A DNA stretch of 43,386 nucleotides from Lachnospiraceae bacterium. GTDB lineage: Bacteria > Bacillota > Clostridia > Lachnospirales > Lachnospiraceae. Below are positions 5,507 through 15,625 of this stretch, piece by piece (position 1 is the stretch's first letter; every line of letters starts with the position of its first letter). The stretch lies in NCBI GenBank assembly GCA_009911195.1, contig QXWV01000043.1, forward strand, positions 1 to 43,386, read 5' to 3'. The notes under the pieces were generated by a model, which saw only the letters and a program-made list of their open reading frames with translations, ran no database searches and was not told where the DNA came from. The position numbers were made by a program, and so were the translations under genes.

Positions 5507-7517
5507 CAGGGAAATGATAGATAAGGATAAAACGGTTCATGTGGCCTTTGTAGGAAACCCGAACTGTGGGAAAACCACTTTATTTAATGCTATTACTGGC
5601 TCAAAATTAAAAGTGGCAAACTGGCCTGGTGTGACAGTGGAGCGGATGGAGGGGGAGGCGGAATACGAAGGTTTTCATTTGACTTTGGTGGATACGCCGG
5701 GGATTTACTCCCTGACCAGCTATACTATTGAAGAAAAGGTGACCAGACAATGTGTCATGGACGATGATATTGAGGTGATTGTCAATATTGTGGATGCTTC
5801 TTCTTTAGAGAGGAATCTTTATTTGACGATGCAACTTTTGGAACTTGGTAAGCCTATGGTATTGGCGCTGAATATGATGGACATTGTCCAGGAGCGGGGG
5901 ATGGAAATTGATTTGCACCGTCTGCCGGAATTGCTTGGGGATATCCCGGTGGTGCCTGTTTCCGCGGCAAAAAGAACCGGTCTGGATATTTTGCTGCATG
6001 CAGTAGTCCACCATTATGAAGAGGGTTCAAAAGGCAGCGTACTGGACTATGGGGAAGTGATTGAAGAAAAGCTTGCCAAGCTGGAGGTGATGATGCAGGC
6101 GCATTATCCCACCCATTCTTCGGTGAGATGGCATGCTATTAAAATGCTTGAGGAAGATGAAGAAGTCTGGGAGGAACATCCTATTTCTGTAACCAATGTG
6201 GTGGACCGGAGTTATGAAAAAGAAATTATTCAGGCAAAATATGCTTACATAGAAAATATTGTAAATGAAACATTGTTCCACAAAGCAAAAAAGAAAGAAC
6301 TTACCGATAAAGTGGACGAGCTGCTTACCCATTCTGTTTGGGGAGTTCCTATGTTTTTGCTTATAATGGGATTGGTTTTTTTTCTGACTTTTACAGTAGG
6401 TGATTTTTTAAAAGGATATTTTGAAGTGGGGCTGGATGCCATATCGGAAGGCATTTCCGGTTTCCTGGCAGCCGTCCATGTGGCTGGTTGGCTACAGTCC
6501 TTGATTGTGGATGGAATTATTTCCGGAGTCGGGGGAATCCTTACTTTTATCCCCAATATATTTATTTTATTCCTTGCGCTGGCTATTTTGGAGGACAGCG
6601 GCTACATGTCCAGGGTAGCATATGTAATGGACAGCATTATGGGAAAGGTAGGGCTTTCCGGGAAAGCATTCCTTCCCATGATTTTGGGTTTTGGCTGCAC
6701 GGTTCCGGCAATTATGGCAACGCGTGCCCTGGAAACGGAGCATGACAGAAGGAAAACGATGATTGTCACCCCTTTTATGTCCTGTTCCGCCAGATTACCT
6801 ATTTATGTTTTGTTCTCGGATATGTTTTTTACGGAATATGCGGCTGTGGTGGCCTTTTCCATGTATGTGATAGGGATGGCAATAGCGATTCTGGTTGCTA
6901 AAATAATCCATAAGGCGGAAAAGGGGAAGGAAAATAATTCCCTTCTGATTGAACTCCCGGAATATAAAAGGCCCAATCCGCGCACTATCCGGATTTATGT
7001 GTGGAATAAGCTGAAGGATTATTTATCGAAAGCGGGAACTACTATTTTTATAGCTTCTATCATCATTTGGTTTGTGCTGAATTTCGGTACTGGCGGCATG
7101 GTGGAAGAGCCTTCGGATAGTTTTGGGGCGGCTATTGGCCGTTTCCTTGTGCCGGTACTTGCCCCTGCAGGGTTAAATATGTGGCAAATTGTAGTGGCGC
7201 TTATTTCCGGCATTTCAGCAAAAGAAGTAGTAGTTTCCAGCTTTTCAGTTCTGTTTGGAGTGGCGAATGCTAATTCCCAGGCTGGGATGCGGGCGATTGT
7301 CCAGAATATTCAAAGCATAAATCCAGGCTTTGGGGCATTAAATGCTTTTTCCCTTATGATTTTCTGCCTGTTGTATGTACCCTGTATAGCCACGGTGGCT
7401 ACTATAAAGAAGGAAAGCAATTCGTGGAAATTTGCGTTGGGGATGATTATTTTCCAGCTTATATTCGCATGGACGGTTTCGGTTATTGTTTTTCAGGTGG
7501 GAAGCATCTTTTTATAA
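5499..7517 (+). CDS. feoB: Ferrous iron permease FeoB
   Basis: A 672-residue Fe(II) transporter of the cytoplasmic membrane. The N-terminal G domain has G1 GNPNCGKTT (19-27), G3 DTPG (about 65-68) and G4 NMMD (about 125-128), followed by a helical GDI-type linker containing the EEHPISVTNVVD segment. The membrane part begins near residue 280 with about eight helices. It includes two Gate motifs: GFGCTVPAIMATRALE, carrying the conserved cysteine, and GISAKEVVVSSFSVLFG. Length and architecture are normal for the short clostridial FeoB, and no FeoC follows. The start is set by GGGGGAGG upstream. The roughly 210 bases after it hold no gene and only a weak dyad (7522-7541). Confidence 0.96.
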   Translation: MIDREMIDKDKTVHVAFVGNPNCGKTTLFNAITGSKLKVANWPGVTVERMEGEAEYEGFHLTLVDTPGIYSLTSYTIEEKVTRQCVMDDDIEVIVNIVDASSLERNLYLTMQLLELGKPMVLALNMMDIVQERGMEIDLHRLPELLGDIPVVPVSAAKRTGLDILLHAVVHHYEEGSKGSVLDYGEVIEEKLAKLEVMMQAHYPTHSSVRWHAIKMLEEDEEVWEEHPISVTNVVDRSYEKEIIQAKYAYIENIVNETLFHKAKKKELTDKVDELLTHSVWGVPMFLLIMGLVFFLTFTVGDFLKGYFEVGLDAISEGISGFLAAVHVAGWLQSLIVDGIISGVGGILTFIPNIFILFLALAILEDSGYMSRVAYVMDSIMGKVGLSGKAFLPMILGFGCTVPAIMATRALETEHDRRKTMIVTPFMSCSARLPIYVLFSDMFFTEYAAVVAFSMYVIGMAIAILVAKIIHKAEKGKENNSLLIELPEYKRPNPRTIRIYVWNKLKDYLSKAGTTIFIASIIIWFVLNFGTGGMVEEPSDSFGAAIGRFLVPVLAPAGLNMWQIVVALISGISAKEVVVSSFSVLFGVANANSQAGMRAIVQNIQSINPGFGALNAFSLMIFCLLYVPCIATVATIKKESNSWKFALGMIIFQLIFAWTVSVIVFQVGSIFL

Positions 7518-7729
7518 ATGCGGTTTTGATTGCCGAAAACCCCGTAGAAGGGAAGAAACCGGTATTTTGCATAGGAAAAGTTTTTTTCCTTGATTTCTTG
7601 CTTCTTTTGTGTAAAAATAGTAGAAAAGAATTCTGATAAATAATTAACAATCTCGTGTCTGTTCATTTTATGAGATGGATAATTACAGGACATTTAACTT
7701 TGTGGGAGGAAGAAAGGAGCATTGGAGCA

Positions 7730-9229
7730 ATGAGAGGTATTGATACACAAGTCCGGAAGATACGCAGGCGCATATTTAAGGAAGTTGCTAATCTTGCCTA
7801 TACTTCGGAAGATTTAATCAATGATGTAGAAGCATTGCCTTATAAGATAGTAGATTATGATGAATCCCAGTATGGCAATATTTACAGGGAGCGGGCCATT
7901 ATCAGGGAACGTATCCGCCTTGCCATGGGGCTTTCCCTTAGGCCGGAAAATGCACCAGTGCATGTAACGCAGGGGCTGGCGGAAAGCAATATCGATGAAA
8001 AATATTATGAGCCGCCGTTAATGCAGGTGATTCCTTCTGCATGCAATGCCTGCCCGGAGAACCGTTATGAAGTGACGGACAGATGTATGGGCTGCGTTGC
8101 CCATCCGTGCCGGGAAGTATGCCCAAGGGGGGCTATTTCTATGAAGGACGGAAAATCGATAATCGACCAGGAGAAATGTATTAAATGCGGAAAATGTAAA
8201 ACCATCTGCCCTTATGATGCCATTTCCCATCAGGTGAGGCCATGCCTTTCGGCCTGCGGGGTAAATGCCATAAAAAATGATGAAAAGGGCAGGGCGGTAA
8301 TTGATGCGGATTTGTGCGTTTCTTGTGGACAGTGCATGGTAAACTGTCCGTTTGGTGCTATTGCGGATAAATCGCAGATTTTCCAGTTGATTCGTGCCAT
8401 GCAGTCAGGAAGGAAAATTATTGCACAGGTGGCACCGGCTTTTGTAGGCCAGTTTGGGAAAAATGTAACTCCGGATATGATAAAGACGGCATTAAAGGAA
8501 CTGGGGTTTTTTGATGTTTACGAAACGGCAATCGGCGCCGATATGGGGGCTATGGCGGAAGCAGAGCATTATGTCCACTCGGTGGCTACGAAGGAACTGC
8601 CTTTTTTGCTGACATCCTGTTGCCCGTCCTGGTCAGTATTAGCCAAAAAGTTCTTCCCGGAAACCATTGATAAGATATCCAATGCTTTGACGCCTATGGT
8701 TGCTACTGCCCGTAAAATGAAAGAAGATTGCCCGGATGCCAGCGTAGTTTTCATCGGCCCATGTGCTTCCAAAAAGCTGGAAGCCTCCAGGCGGACCATC
8801 CGTTCCGATGTGGATTTTGTTATCACTTTTGAAGAATTGGCCGGGATGTTTGAAGCGAAAGGGATTGACCTGGAAAATATCAGTGCGGAAGCGAAGATGG
8901 AGGATGCCACCGGTGCAGGCCGCGGATATGGTGTAGCGGGGGGCGTGGCCAATGCTATTGAAGAATGCATAAAGGAATATTATCCCGATGTGGATGTAAA
9001 TATAGAGCATGCAGAGAGCCTTGCGGAATGCCGGAAAATACTTATGTTAGCCAAAGCGGGAAAGAAGAACGGATGCTTGATTGAAGGGATGGCATGTCCC
9101 GGTGGCTGTGTGGCAGGTGCGGGAACCAATATACCGATTCCCCAAGCCACAAAAGAAGTGGCAGGCTTTAAGGCGGCTGCAGCGAAGAAAATACCCGAAA
9201 TGGAGACAGGGAAAGGAATGGAGAAATAG
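7730..9229 (+). CDS. Monomeric [FeFe] hydrogenase, group B-like
   Basis: A 499-residue ferredoxin-linked [FeFe] hydrogenase. An N-terminal segment of about 100 residues is followed by Cys-rich iron-sulfur modules: CMGCVAHPCREVCP, CIKCGKCKTICP, CLSACG and CVSCGQCMVNCP (about 104-220). The H-cluster domain has L1 TSCCPSW (about 294), L2 GPCASKK (about 342) and L3 EGMACPGGC (about 452). All four cluster cysteines and the proton-transfer cysteine of L1 are present. The methionine usual in L2 of group A enzymes is glycine here, which I associate with group B (B1/B3) enzymes. Start ATG 7730 has AAAGGAG at 7713-7719; an upstream in-frame ATG (7655) lacks one. The HydEFG maturases needed for the cofactor are not in this window. 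gltX begins at the very next base. Confidence 0.88.
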   Translation: MRGIDTQVRKIRRRIFKEVANLAYTSEDLINDVEALPYKIVDYDESQYGNIYRERAIIRERIRLAMGLSLRPENAPVHVTQGLAESNIDEKYYEPPLMQVIPSACNACPENRYEVTDRCMGCVAHPCREVCPRGAISMKDGKSIIDQEKCIKCGKCKTICPYDAISHQVRPCLSACGVNAIKNDEKGRAVIDADLCVSCGQCMVNCPFGAIADKSQIFQLIRAMQSGRKIIAQVAPAFVGQFGKNVTPDMIKTALKELGFFDVYETAIGADMGAMAEAEHYVHSVATKELPFLLTSCCPSWSVLAKKFFPETIDKISNALTPMVATARKMKEDCPDASVVFIGPCASKKLEASRRTIRSDVDFVITFEELAGMFEAKGIDLENISAEAKMEDATGAGRGYGVAGGVANAIEECIKEYYPDVDVNIEHAESLAECRKILMLAKAGKKNGCLIEGMACPGGCVAGAGTNIPIPQATKEVAGFKAAAAKKIPEMETGKGMEK

Positions 9230-10690
9230 ATGATAAGAATAAGGACAAGATATGCTCCCAGCCCTACCGGACGTATGCATGTGGGCAATTTGAGGACAGC
9301 CCTCTATGCCTATCTGATAGCGAAACATGAGGGTGGGGATTTTATCCTGCGCATAGAGGATACTGACCAGGAAAGATATGTGGAAGGGGCGGTAGACATT
9401 ATTTACCGTACTTTAGAAAAAACAGGGCTGATTCATGACGAAGGGCCGGACCGAGATAAAGGGGTGGGGCCTTATATTCAAAGTGAACGCCAGGCAAAAG
9501 GCATTTATTTGGAATATGCCAGGATGCTTATCGATAAAGGGGAAGCTTACTATTGCTTCTGCGATAAAGAAAGGCTGGCAACTTTGAACCGCACCGTGGC
9601 TGGCAAAGAAATCAATGTATATGATAAGCATTGCCTGTATTTATCCAAAGAAGAGGTGGAAGAAAAGCTGGCTTCCGGTATTCCTTATGTAATCCGCCAG
9701 AACAACCCTACAGAAGGGACTACCACTTTCCAGGATGAGATATATGGGGATATTACGGTGGACAATACGGAATTAGATGATATGATACTGATTAAATCCG
9801 ATGGTTACCCCACTTATAATTTTGCGAATGTAGTGGATGACCATTTGATGGGAATTACCCATGTGGTGAGGGGGAATGAATATCTTTCTTCTTCTCCTAA
9901 GTATAACCGGCTGTATGAAGCTTTTGGATGGGAAGTGCCGGTATATGTGCATTGCCCGTTGATTACCGATGAGGAACATCATAAGCTTTCCAAACGTTGT
10001 GGGCATTCTTCCTATGAAGATTTGATTGAGCAGGGCTTTTTATCCGAAGCGGTGGTAAATTTCGTAGCCCTTTTGGGGTGGAGTCCGGAAGGGAATGAAG
10101 AAATATTTTCCCTGGAAGAGCTGGTTAAAATTTTCGATTACCGGCATATTTCAAAATCTCCGGCAGTATTCGATTTTACGAAGTTAAAGTGGATGAACGG
10201 GGAATATATGAAGGCGATGGAGTTTGATTGCTTTTATACCATGGCGGAGCCATACTTGAAGGAAGCCATCACAAAGGATTTGAACCTTAAGAAAATAGCT
10301 GAAATGGTTAAGACGCGTATTGAAGTATTTCCGGACATGAAGGAAATGGTAGATTTCTTCCAGGAACTGCCCGCTTATGACGCTTCCATGTATACCCATA
10401 AGAAGATGAAGACAACAGCAGCATCTTCCCTGGAAGTGTTGGAAGCGCTTTTGCCCCGAATCGAAGCGCAAGAAGCCTTTGACAACGATTCTTTGTATCA
10501 GATGCTCGTATCCTATGTGGAGGAAATGGGCTGCAAGAACGGTTATGTTATGTGGCCAATCCGTACAGCGGTATCCGGCAAACAGATGACGCCTGCCGGC
10601 GCTACGGAAATTATGGAAATCCTTGGCAAGGAGGAATCCATAAGCAGAATAAGGAAAGGCATTGAACTGTTAAAGAATGCCTGTGAATAA
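9230..10690 (+). CDS. gltX: Glutamyl-tRNA synthetase
   Basis: A 486-residue class Ic synthetase charging tRNA-Glu. The HIGH-type signature is seen in [11 protein letters not shown] (11-20 region), and the second signature is KLSKR (about 250), a common variant of KMSKR. A C-x-C ... Y-x3-C zinc motif (CFC ... YDKHC, about 108-140) is intact. ATG follows the hydrogenase stop directly (9229/9230), with GGAG inside the end of that gene serving as ribosome site, so the two are almost certainly co-transcribed. The helicase gene downstream overlaps by 14 bases. No T-box leader is visible. I see no second gltX and no GatCAB genes here, so discriminating versus non-discriminating charging is undetermined. 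Confidence 0.96.
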   Translation: MIRIRTRYAPSPTGRMHVGNLRTALYAYLIAKHEGGDFILRIEDTDQERYVEGAVDIIYRTLEKTGLIHDEGPDRDKGVGPYIQSERQAKGIYLEYARMLIDKGEAYYCFCDKERLATLNRTVAGKEINVYDKHCLYLSKEEVEEKLASGIPYVIRQNNPTEGTTTFQDEIYGDITVDNTELDDMILIKSDGYPTYNFANVVDDHLMGITHVVRGNEYLSSSPKYNRLYEAFGWEVPVYVHCPLITDEEHHKLSKRCGHSSYEDLIEQGFLSEAVVNFVALLGWSPEGNEEIFSLEELVKIFDYRHISKSPAVFDFTKLKWMNGEYMKAMEFDCFYTMAEPYLKEAITKDLNLKKIAEMVKTRIEVFPDMKEMVDFFQELPAYDASMYTHKKMKTTAASSLEVLEALLPRIEAQEAFDNDSLYQMLVSYVEEMGCKNGYVMWPIRTAVSGKQMTPAGATEIMEILGKEESISRIRKGIELLKNACE

Positions 10691-12641
10691 AACGAATTAT
10701 CAACAGGAGGCGGGGGAGGCTTCCCCCGCGCAGAAACAGGCGATAGAGCATGCCCATGGCCCTATGCAAGTATTGGCAGGGCCGGGGGCAGGCAAAACTT
10801 ATCTGATTATTCGGCGGATTCGTCATCTAATCTGCCATCATGGGGTTTCCCCCGAAAAAATCCTCGTTATCACTTTTACAAAAGCATCAGCTTTGGAAAT
10901 GCAGCAGCGGTTTGCGAAACTGACGGAAGGAATCTATCCGGCGGTGAATTTCGGTACTTTTCATGCAGTATATTATCATATACTGAACAATTCAGGAAAT
11001 GGCGGGGTAAATTATCAGCCCATATCGGCAAAAGAAAAAGCAGAACTGCTAAAGCACAGCCTGGCAGTATGCGGCATTGAGGAAGAAGTGGATGGCGATA
11101 CAATGGATTATCTGTTCAAAGAAATAAGTGCCAGTAAAAACAGGGATGCATGGCATCCTCCAAATCCGTTGGGGATGCCATGCCTGGCGCTGTCCGATGA
11201 GGACATTATGAAAAAGTTCCCCTCTATTTTTAAGGAATATTGTCAGATTATGGAAGAAAGAAATCGGCTGGATTTCGATGATATGATAATCCTATGCTAT
11301 AAATTGCTGTCCCGGAATCAGGATATTTTGTCATTTTGGCAAAATAAATATTCCCATATTTTAGTGGATGAATTCCAGGATATCAGCCCGCTTCAATACC
11401 GGATTTTGAAGGAGCTGGCAGCGCCGGGAAACAATCTCTTTACGGTAGGGGATGATGACCAGTCGATTTACGGCTTCCGGGGAGCCGGACCGAAAGTAAT
11501 GCAGCAATTTATACGGGATTATCCGGAAGCTCCCCAGATTTTCCTGGATACCAATTACCGCTGTAGGGGAAGTATAGTGCAAGCAGCCACTTTATTGATT
11601 GAGGAAAATAAAGACCGTTTTCCCAAATGTCTGAAAGCGGCTAAGGAAGGCGGGGCAGCGGTAAAGCTTTGCACTTTTGGTTCATGGGAAGAGGAAGCCA
11701 AATATCTGGTCAAAGCTATGAAAGAATTGCCTTTAAAGGAGCAGGGGAAAACGGCAGTAATCTATCGCACGAATTCCCAGGCAAACGGTTTGACAAGGCT
11801 GTTTTCCCAATCAGGAATCCCTTTCCATGTACATGGAAAAACCGGAAATTTGTGGGAACATCCCATATGCAAGGATTTTCTTGCTTATCTGCATTTGGCC
11901 AAAGATATTTCAGAAACAGGAATCGGGCAGAGGGCGGATTTACTCCGGATTATGAATAGACCTTGCCGCTATATTCATCGGCAGGCGGCAGAGGATAGCC
12001 AGGTCAATGAGGAAAAACTTTTGGACTATTATCAAAATGTTCCTTATATGCAAAAAAGGATAAGTGAGTTTTTTACGGATTTGAGGCGGATTTATGGACT
12101 AAGACCCTATTTGGCCCTGGACTACATTAGAAAGTCCGCAGGATATGACTCGTATTTAACCGGAAAAAAAGACGGAACAGGAACATGGGCGGAAATGGCC
12201 GGCCGCATACAAGGGATGGTTCGTGGATTCGCCTCTTTGGATGAATGGAAGGCTTATATGGAAAACTATGGGGAGAAAAAGAAGTCAGAAGGACAAAATG
12301 AAGAAGGAGGGGTGACTTTCATTACCATGCATAGCGCAAAAGGGTTGGAATACGATACTGTTTTTATTCCGGATACCAATGCAAAAGTAATTCCCCACAG
12401 CAAGGCGGTGTTGCCTGGGCAGATGGAAGAAGAGAGGCGGCTTTTGTATGTGGGCATGACAAGGGCCAAAGAAAGGCTGGAAATCCTTACCTTTGGTCAA
12501 CCATCCTGCTTTTTGGAAAAACTAAAGAGCTCGCCCGAAATTCTTCTTTTCAGTCATCTACAAGCTCGTCAAACTCAGCATTGTCCAGATACTCGTCAAA
12601 AGCATCGGCAACCAGTTCATATTCCTCGTCATCTTCAATGA
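10677..12641 (+). CDS. UvrD/PcrA-like superfamily I DNA helicase
   Basis: A 654-residue 3'-5' DNA helicase of the UvrD/Rep family. Motifs run in order: Q-type AQKQAIEH, Walker A GPGAGKT (35-41), Ia [21 protein letters not shown] (about 230), [16 protein letters not shown] (about 260), [22 protein letters not shown] (about 549) and [17 protein letters not shown] (about 584). It is shorter than PcrA (about 720-740), lacking the usual C-terminal region, so it is probably a separate accessory helicase in repair or replication. The start overlaps gltX by 14 bases. The final 30 or so residues, rich in His, Gln and Arg, are encoded opposite the end of the DUF1292 gene and look like overprinted read-through rather than family sequence. 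Confidence 0.9.
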   Translation: MPVNKTNYQQEAGEASPAQKQAIEHAHGPMQVLAGPGAGKTYLIIRRIRHLICHHGVSPEKILVITFTKASALEMQQRFAKLTEGIYPAVNFGTFHAVYYHILNNSGNGGVNYQPISAKEKAELLKHSLAVCGIEEEVDGDTMDYLFKEISASKNRDAWHPPNPLGMPCLALSDEDIMKKFPSIFKEYCQIMEERNRLDFDDMIILCYKLLSRNQDILSFWQNKYSHILVDEFQDISPLQYRILKELAAPGNNLFTVGDDDQSIYGFRGAGPKVMQQFIRDYPEAPQIFLDTNYRCRGSIVQAATLLIEENKDRFPKCLKAAKEGGAAVKLCTFGSWEEEAKYLVKAMKELPLKEQGKTAVIYRTNSQANGLTRLFSQSGIPFHVHGKTGNLWEHPICKDFLAYLHLAKDISETGIGQRADLLRIMNRPCRYIHRQAAEDSQVNEEKLLDYYQNVPYMQKRISEFFTDLRRIYGLRPYLALDYIRKSAGYDSYLTGKKDGTGTWAEMAGRIQGMVRGFASLDEWKAYMENYGEKKKSEGQNEEGGVTFITMHSAKGLEYDTVFIPDTNAKVIPHSKAVLPGQMEEERRLLYVGMTRAKERLEILTFGQPSCFLEKLKSSPEILLFSHLQARQTQHCPDTRQKHRQPVHIPRHLQ

Positions 12642-12882
12642 ATTCCAGCTCAGGCTCTGCATTCACATCGTTTTCATCTTCATGATAACGATAAAACCAT
12701 ACTTCGCCATCATCGTTTTCCCCGTTTTCATCTAAAGGGAGAAGGGCGATATAATCTTTGCCCTGACATTCTAAAATAGTGATAATTGCGCAGACTACAT
12801 GAGAACCGTCATCCAAATCCAATTCTACAGTCATTTCTTCATCTTCCGCGCCTTCTGAAGGGGATAGATTTAAATTACGCAT
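12550..12882 (-). CDS. DUF1292 family acidic protein (YrzB-like)
   Basis: A 110-residue very acidic protein of the DUF1292 family, function unknown, common in Firmicutes. The core strands TVELDLDDGSHVVCAIITILECQGKDYIALLPL and EVWFYRYHED are typical, followed by an Asp/Glu-rich tail (about residues 75-110). GGAG seven bases before the ATG supports the start. The last 92 bases overlap the convergent helicase gene. It has its own promoter at 12986-12958. In Bacillus, a related gene lies beside yrrK/yrzL-type genes; that linkage is absent here. Confidence 0.85.
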   Translation of the reverse strand: MRNLNLSPSEGAEDEEMTVELDLDDGSHVVCAIITILECQGKDYIALLPLDENGENDDGEVWFYRYHEDENDVNAEPELEFIEDDEEYELVADAFDEYLDNAEFDELVDD

Positions 12883-12957
12883 AAAAACTCCTTTCCGTTG
12901 GGTATTTGTGTTGTAAAATCTCAGTTTAAAAATATTTTGACAAGATACTTCTTTTTC

Positions 12958-12986
12958 ATTGTACTAGCGGAAAGAATAATAATCAA
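12958..12986 (-). promoter_or_regulatory. Promoter for the DUF1292 gene
   Basis: On the minus strand TTGATT (12986-12981), 17 bases, then TACAAT (12963-12958). It lies about 75 bases upstream of the start codon. Confidence 0.65.
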
Positions 12987-13003
12987 CAAATTTTGTGTAT
13001 TTT

Positions 13004-13032
13004 TAGACAGGGAAAAAATTTTATGCTATAAT
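13004..13032 (+). promoter_or_regulatory. Promoter for the GH13-like gene
   Basis: TAGACA (13004-13009), a 17-base spacer and TATAAT (13027-13032), with TGC just before the -10 forming an extended -10. The leader to ATG 13166 is about 125 bases; I see no convincing structured element in it. A second -35-like TTGACA at 12937-12942 has a poor -10. Confidence 0.65.
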
Positions 13033-13165
13033 ATATAAAATCTGGTTTTTTGATATTGACAAATTGAGGATAAGCCAGTGTTTGCAACAGTTATATTATG
13101 GGGATAACTGTTAATATACCAATAAAATTAGAAAGCAAAAGCTGGGCAAGAATGGGGGTTTATGA

Positions 13166-15073
13166 ATGTACACAATGGATAGCAGGCAGAAAAACAAACC
13201 GTACCCGTTAGGCGTAATGACAGAATGTAATCATACCTATTTTTCTGTAGTGATGAAGAATGGAAAAGACTGTGGAATCATTCTGTATGATAAGAAGACA
13301 GGAAGGGAGAAAAAGCTTCCTTTTCATTCACAGAATAAGTTTGGTTCTATTTATAGCATGGCTATAAAAGACTTGGATATCAAACGCTATGCATATAATT
13401 TTTATGACGGTGAAACAGTATTTACGGACCCTTATGCGAAAAGCATTCATGGGCATGAAAAATGGGGCAGGCGGGAAAAAATGTTAAAGGGTGGGTTTCT
13501 GGATGAAGGATATTCCTGGGAGGAAGATGTGCCTTTGAAAATTCCTTATGAAGAAAGCTTCCTATACTGCTTGAATGTCCGGGCATTTACCAGGCACAAA
13601 TCTTCCGGGGTGGCTCATAAAGGAACGTTCCGGGGAATTATAGAAAAGCTTCCCCATCTAAAGGAATTGGGGATTACAGCGGTGGAACTAATGCCGGCCT
13701 ACGAATTTGATGAGATTGAGATTCCAAAGGCAATGTTGGATAATCCATATGAAATGAAAGCAGATTTATCCATAAAAGAAGGCGTGCCCATAAAATACAA
13801 TTGTTGGGGCTATAAAGAAGGCTATTATTTTGCCCCTAAAGCGGCTTATAGTTCGGATAAAAATGCGGCAGATGAATTCAAAGATATGGTTAAGGCATTG
13901 CATAAAAATCATATCGAAGTGATTATGCAATTCTATTTCCCTAATACGGTGAAACAGGGGCTGATTTTGGATGTAGTTAAATATTGGGTAACGGAATACC
14001 ATATAGATGGCGTACATCTAAAGGGGGAGAGGATACCTCTTCAGGTTCTTGGTACGGAACCGCTTTTGACAGATACAAAGCTGTTTTACTATCATTTCCC
14101 TTATGAGCAGATTTATGAAGAAAACGAAATGCCGAAATTCCGCAACCTGGCCTCCTATTCGGATGATTATATGTATACGGCACGCCGTTTTTTAAAGGGG
14201 GATGATAATACATTGGGCTGCTTTTTGGAGCTTCAAAGGCGCAATCCCAAGCAGCATGGTGTTATTAATTATGTGACAAATTATTACGGTTTTACTTTGG
14301 CGGATATGGTATCCTACGAGAAAAAGAATAACGATGCAAACGGTGAAAAAAATTCAGACGGAAATGATGATAACTGTACCTGGAACTGCGGGATAGAGGG
14401 GAATTCCAGAAAGAAAGGCATTGTATCTTTGCGCAAGAGGCAGATGAAAAATGCATTGACTATGCTTTGGCTTTCTCAAGGGACTCCTTTGATTTACAGC
14501 GGTGATGAATTTTGTAATTCCAGGGCAGGGAACAATAATCCTTATTGCCAGGACAATGAAATTGGATGGGTTAAATGGAATCGGAACGGAATAGGGGATG
14601 AAATTTTTGCTTATCTTAAGGAGTTGGTCCGGCTGAAAAAAGACCATCCGGTTCTTAGAAACCCTTCGGAGTTAAAAATACTGGATTATATTGGCTGCGG
14701 TTATCCAGATTTGTCTTACCATGGTGAGGAAGCATGGAGGCCGGAGTTAAACCATTACAGCAGGTTTGCTGGGGCGATGTATTGCGGTTTTTATGCGAAA
14801 AACCGCCAGGGGGAAGAAGACTGTTTCTTCTATGTGGCATATAATATGCATTGGGTTTCCCATTCCTTTGCCCTTCCCCAGCTACCAAAAGGAATGGAAT
14901 GGCATTTGCTTATAGATACCGGGGAGGGTGGAAATGTGGAAATGGCCGAAAGACCGGAAGAAGAGCAGCAGCATGTGGATGTGGCATCCCGTACCATACG
15001 GATTTATAAGTCCAAACAGATAGAGGGTGTAAAACCCTACAACAGAAACCAATATGTAAGGAGCGCATTTTAG
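13166..15073 (+). CDS. GH13 isoamylase/GlgX-like protein without catalytic residues
   Basis: A 635-residue protein aligned by eye to GlgX/isoamylase-type GH13 enzymes. An N-terminal CBM48-like beta domain (about 1-130) precedes a barrel with family hallmarks: LKELGITAVELMPAYEF, WGYKEGYYFAPKAAYSS, MVKALHKNHIEVIM, and GFTLADMVSY through WNCGIEG. Every catalytic region is altered. Region I DVVFNHT is QFYFPNT (Asp to Q255). Region II GFRFD is GVHLK (nucleophile Asp to K286). The acid/base Glu of region III is Y309. The His-Asp of region IV is Y373-Y374. The loop between regions I and II is also much shortened. It therefore cannot hydrolyse glucan by the known mechanism and may be a glucan-binding or regulatory protein. 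The frame is intact, so it is not simple decay. DUF5662 follows four bases later. Confidence 0.75.
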   Translation: MYTMDSRQKNKPYPLGVMTECNHTYFSVVMKNGKDCGIILYDKKTGREKKLPFHSQNKFGSIYSMAIKDLDIKRYAYNFYDGETVFTDPYAKSIHGHEKWGRREKMLKGGFLDEGYSWEEDVPLKIPYEESFLYCLNVRAFTRHKSSGVAHKGTFRGIIEKLPHLKELGITAVELMPAYEFDEIEIPKAMLDNPYEMKADLSIKEGVPIKYNCWGYKEGYYFAPKAAYSSDKNAADEFKDMVKALHKNHIEVIMQFYFPNTVKQGLILDVVKYWVTEYHIDGVHLKGERIPLQVLGTEPLLTDTKLFYYHFPYEQIYEENEMPKFRNLASYSDDYMYTARRFLKGDDNTLGCFLELQRRNPKQHGVINYVTNYYGFTLADMVSYEKKNNDANGEKNSDGNDDNCTWNCGIEGNSRKKGIVSLRKRQMKNALTMLWLSQGTPLIYSGDEFCNSRAGNNNPYCQDNEIGWVKWNRNGIGDEIFAYLKELVRLKKDHPVLRNPSELKILDYIGCGYPDLSYHGEEAWRPELNHYSRFAGAMYCGFYAKNRQGEEDCFFYVAYNMHWVSHSFALPQLPKGMEWHLLIDTGEGGNVEMAERPEEEQQHVDVASRTIRIYKSKQIEGVKPYNRNQYVRSAF

Positions 15074-15077
15074 TAAA

Positions 15078-15605
15078 ATGAAGGCTTGGGAACATTTAAA
15101 AACTATTACTTACCATAAATACCTGGTGATGAAAGGCTGTTTCAAGGTTGGGCTATATTACCAGGGAATAGCGCATGACCTCTCCAAATACAGCCCGACC
15201 GAGTTCCTGGTAGGGGCAAAATACTACCAGGGCGACAGAAGCCCTAACAATGCGGAAAGGGAAGACATAGGGTTTTCCAGCGCATGGCTACACCATAAGG
15301 GACGCAATAAACATCATTATGAATATTGGCTGGACTACAGCACTAAAAATATTCCAGGCGGTATGGCACCTGCGCCTATGCCAAACCGTTACATTGTAGA
15401 AATGCTGATGGACCGTATTGCGGCCAGTAAAGTATACAAAAAAGAAAAATATACGGACCAGTCTCCATTGGAATATTATTTATCTGCCAAAGAACCGGCA
15501 CCTCTGCATAAGAAGACGAGGAAGCTTTTGGAGAAGCTGCTTTATATGCTGGCGGAAAAAGGGGAAGAGAGCACTTTTGCTTATATCAGGAGGCATGTCC
15601 TTTAA
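15078..15605 (+). CDS. DUF5662 family protein
   Basis: A 175-residue protein I recognise as DUF5662, common in clostridia and phages, function unknown. It is rich in conserved His and Asp: AHDLSKYSPTEF near residue 35 and WLHHKGRNKHHYEYW near residue 75, followed by MLMDRIAASKVY. The HD pair and His cluster resemble an HD-type metal site, suggesting a hydrolase, but that is inference. It starts four bases after the GH13-like stop, with AAGGAG inside the end of that gene, so the two share a transcript. No signal peptide or membrane segment is present. About 35 codons at the 3' end form a basic helix. Confidence 0.8.
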   Translation: MKAWEHLKTITYHKYLVMKGCFKVGLYYQGIAHDLSKYSPTEFLVGAKYYQGDRSPNNAEREDIGFSSAWLHHKGRNKHHYEYWLDYSTKNIPGGMAPAPMPNRYIVEMLMDRIAASKVYKKEKYTDQSPLEYYLSAKEPAPLHKKTRKLLEKLLYMLAEKGEESTFAYIRRHVL

Positions 15606-15625
15606 AGGAAGGGGATTTGACTGGA

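Noticed and set aside
7522-7541. Terminator after feoB
   Set aside because: GGTTTT/AAAACC is only 6 bp, AT-rich, and has no T-run; too weak to call.
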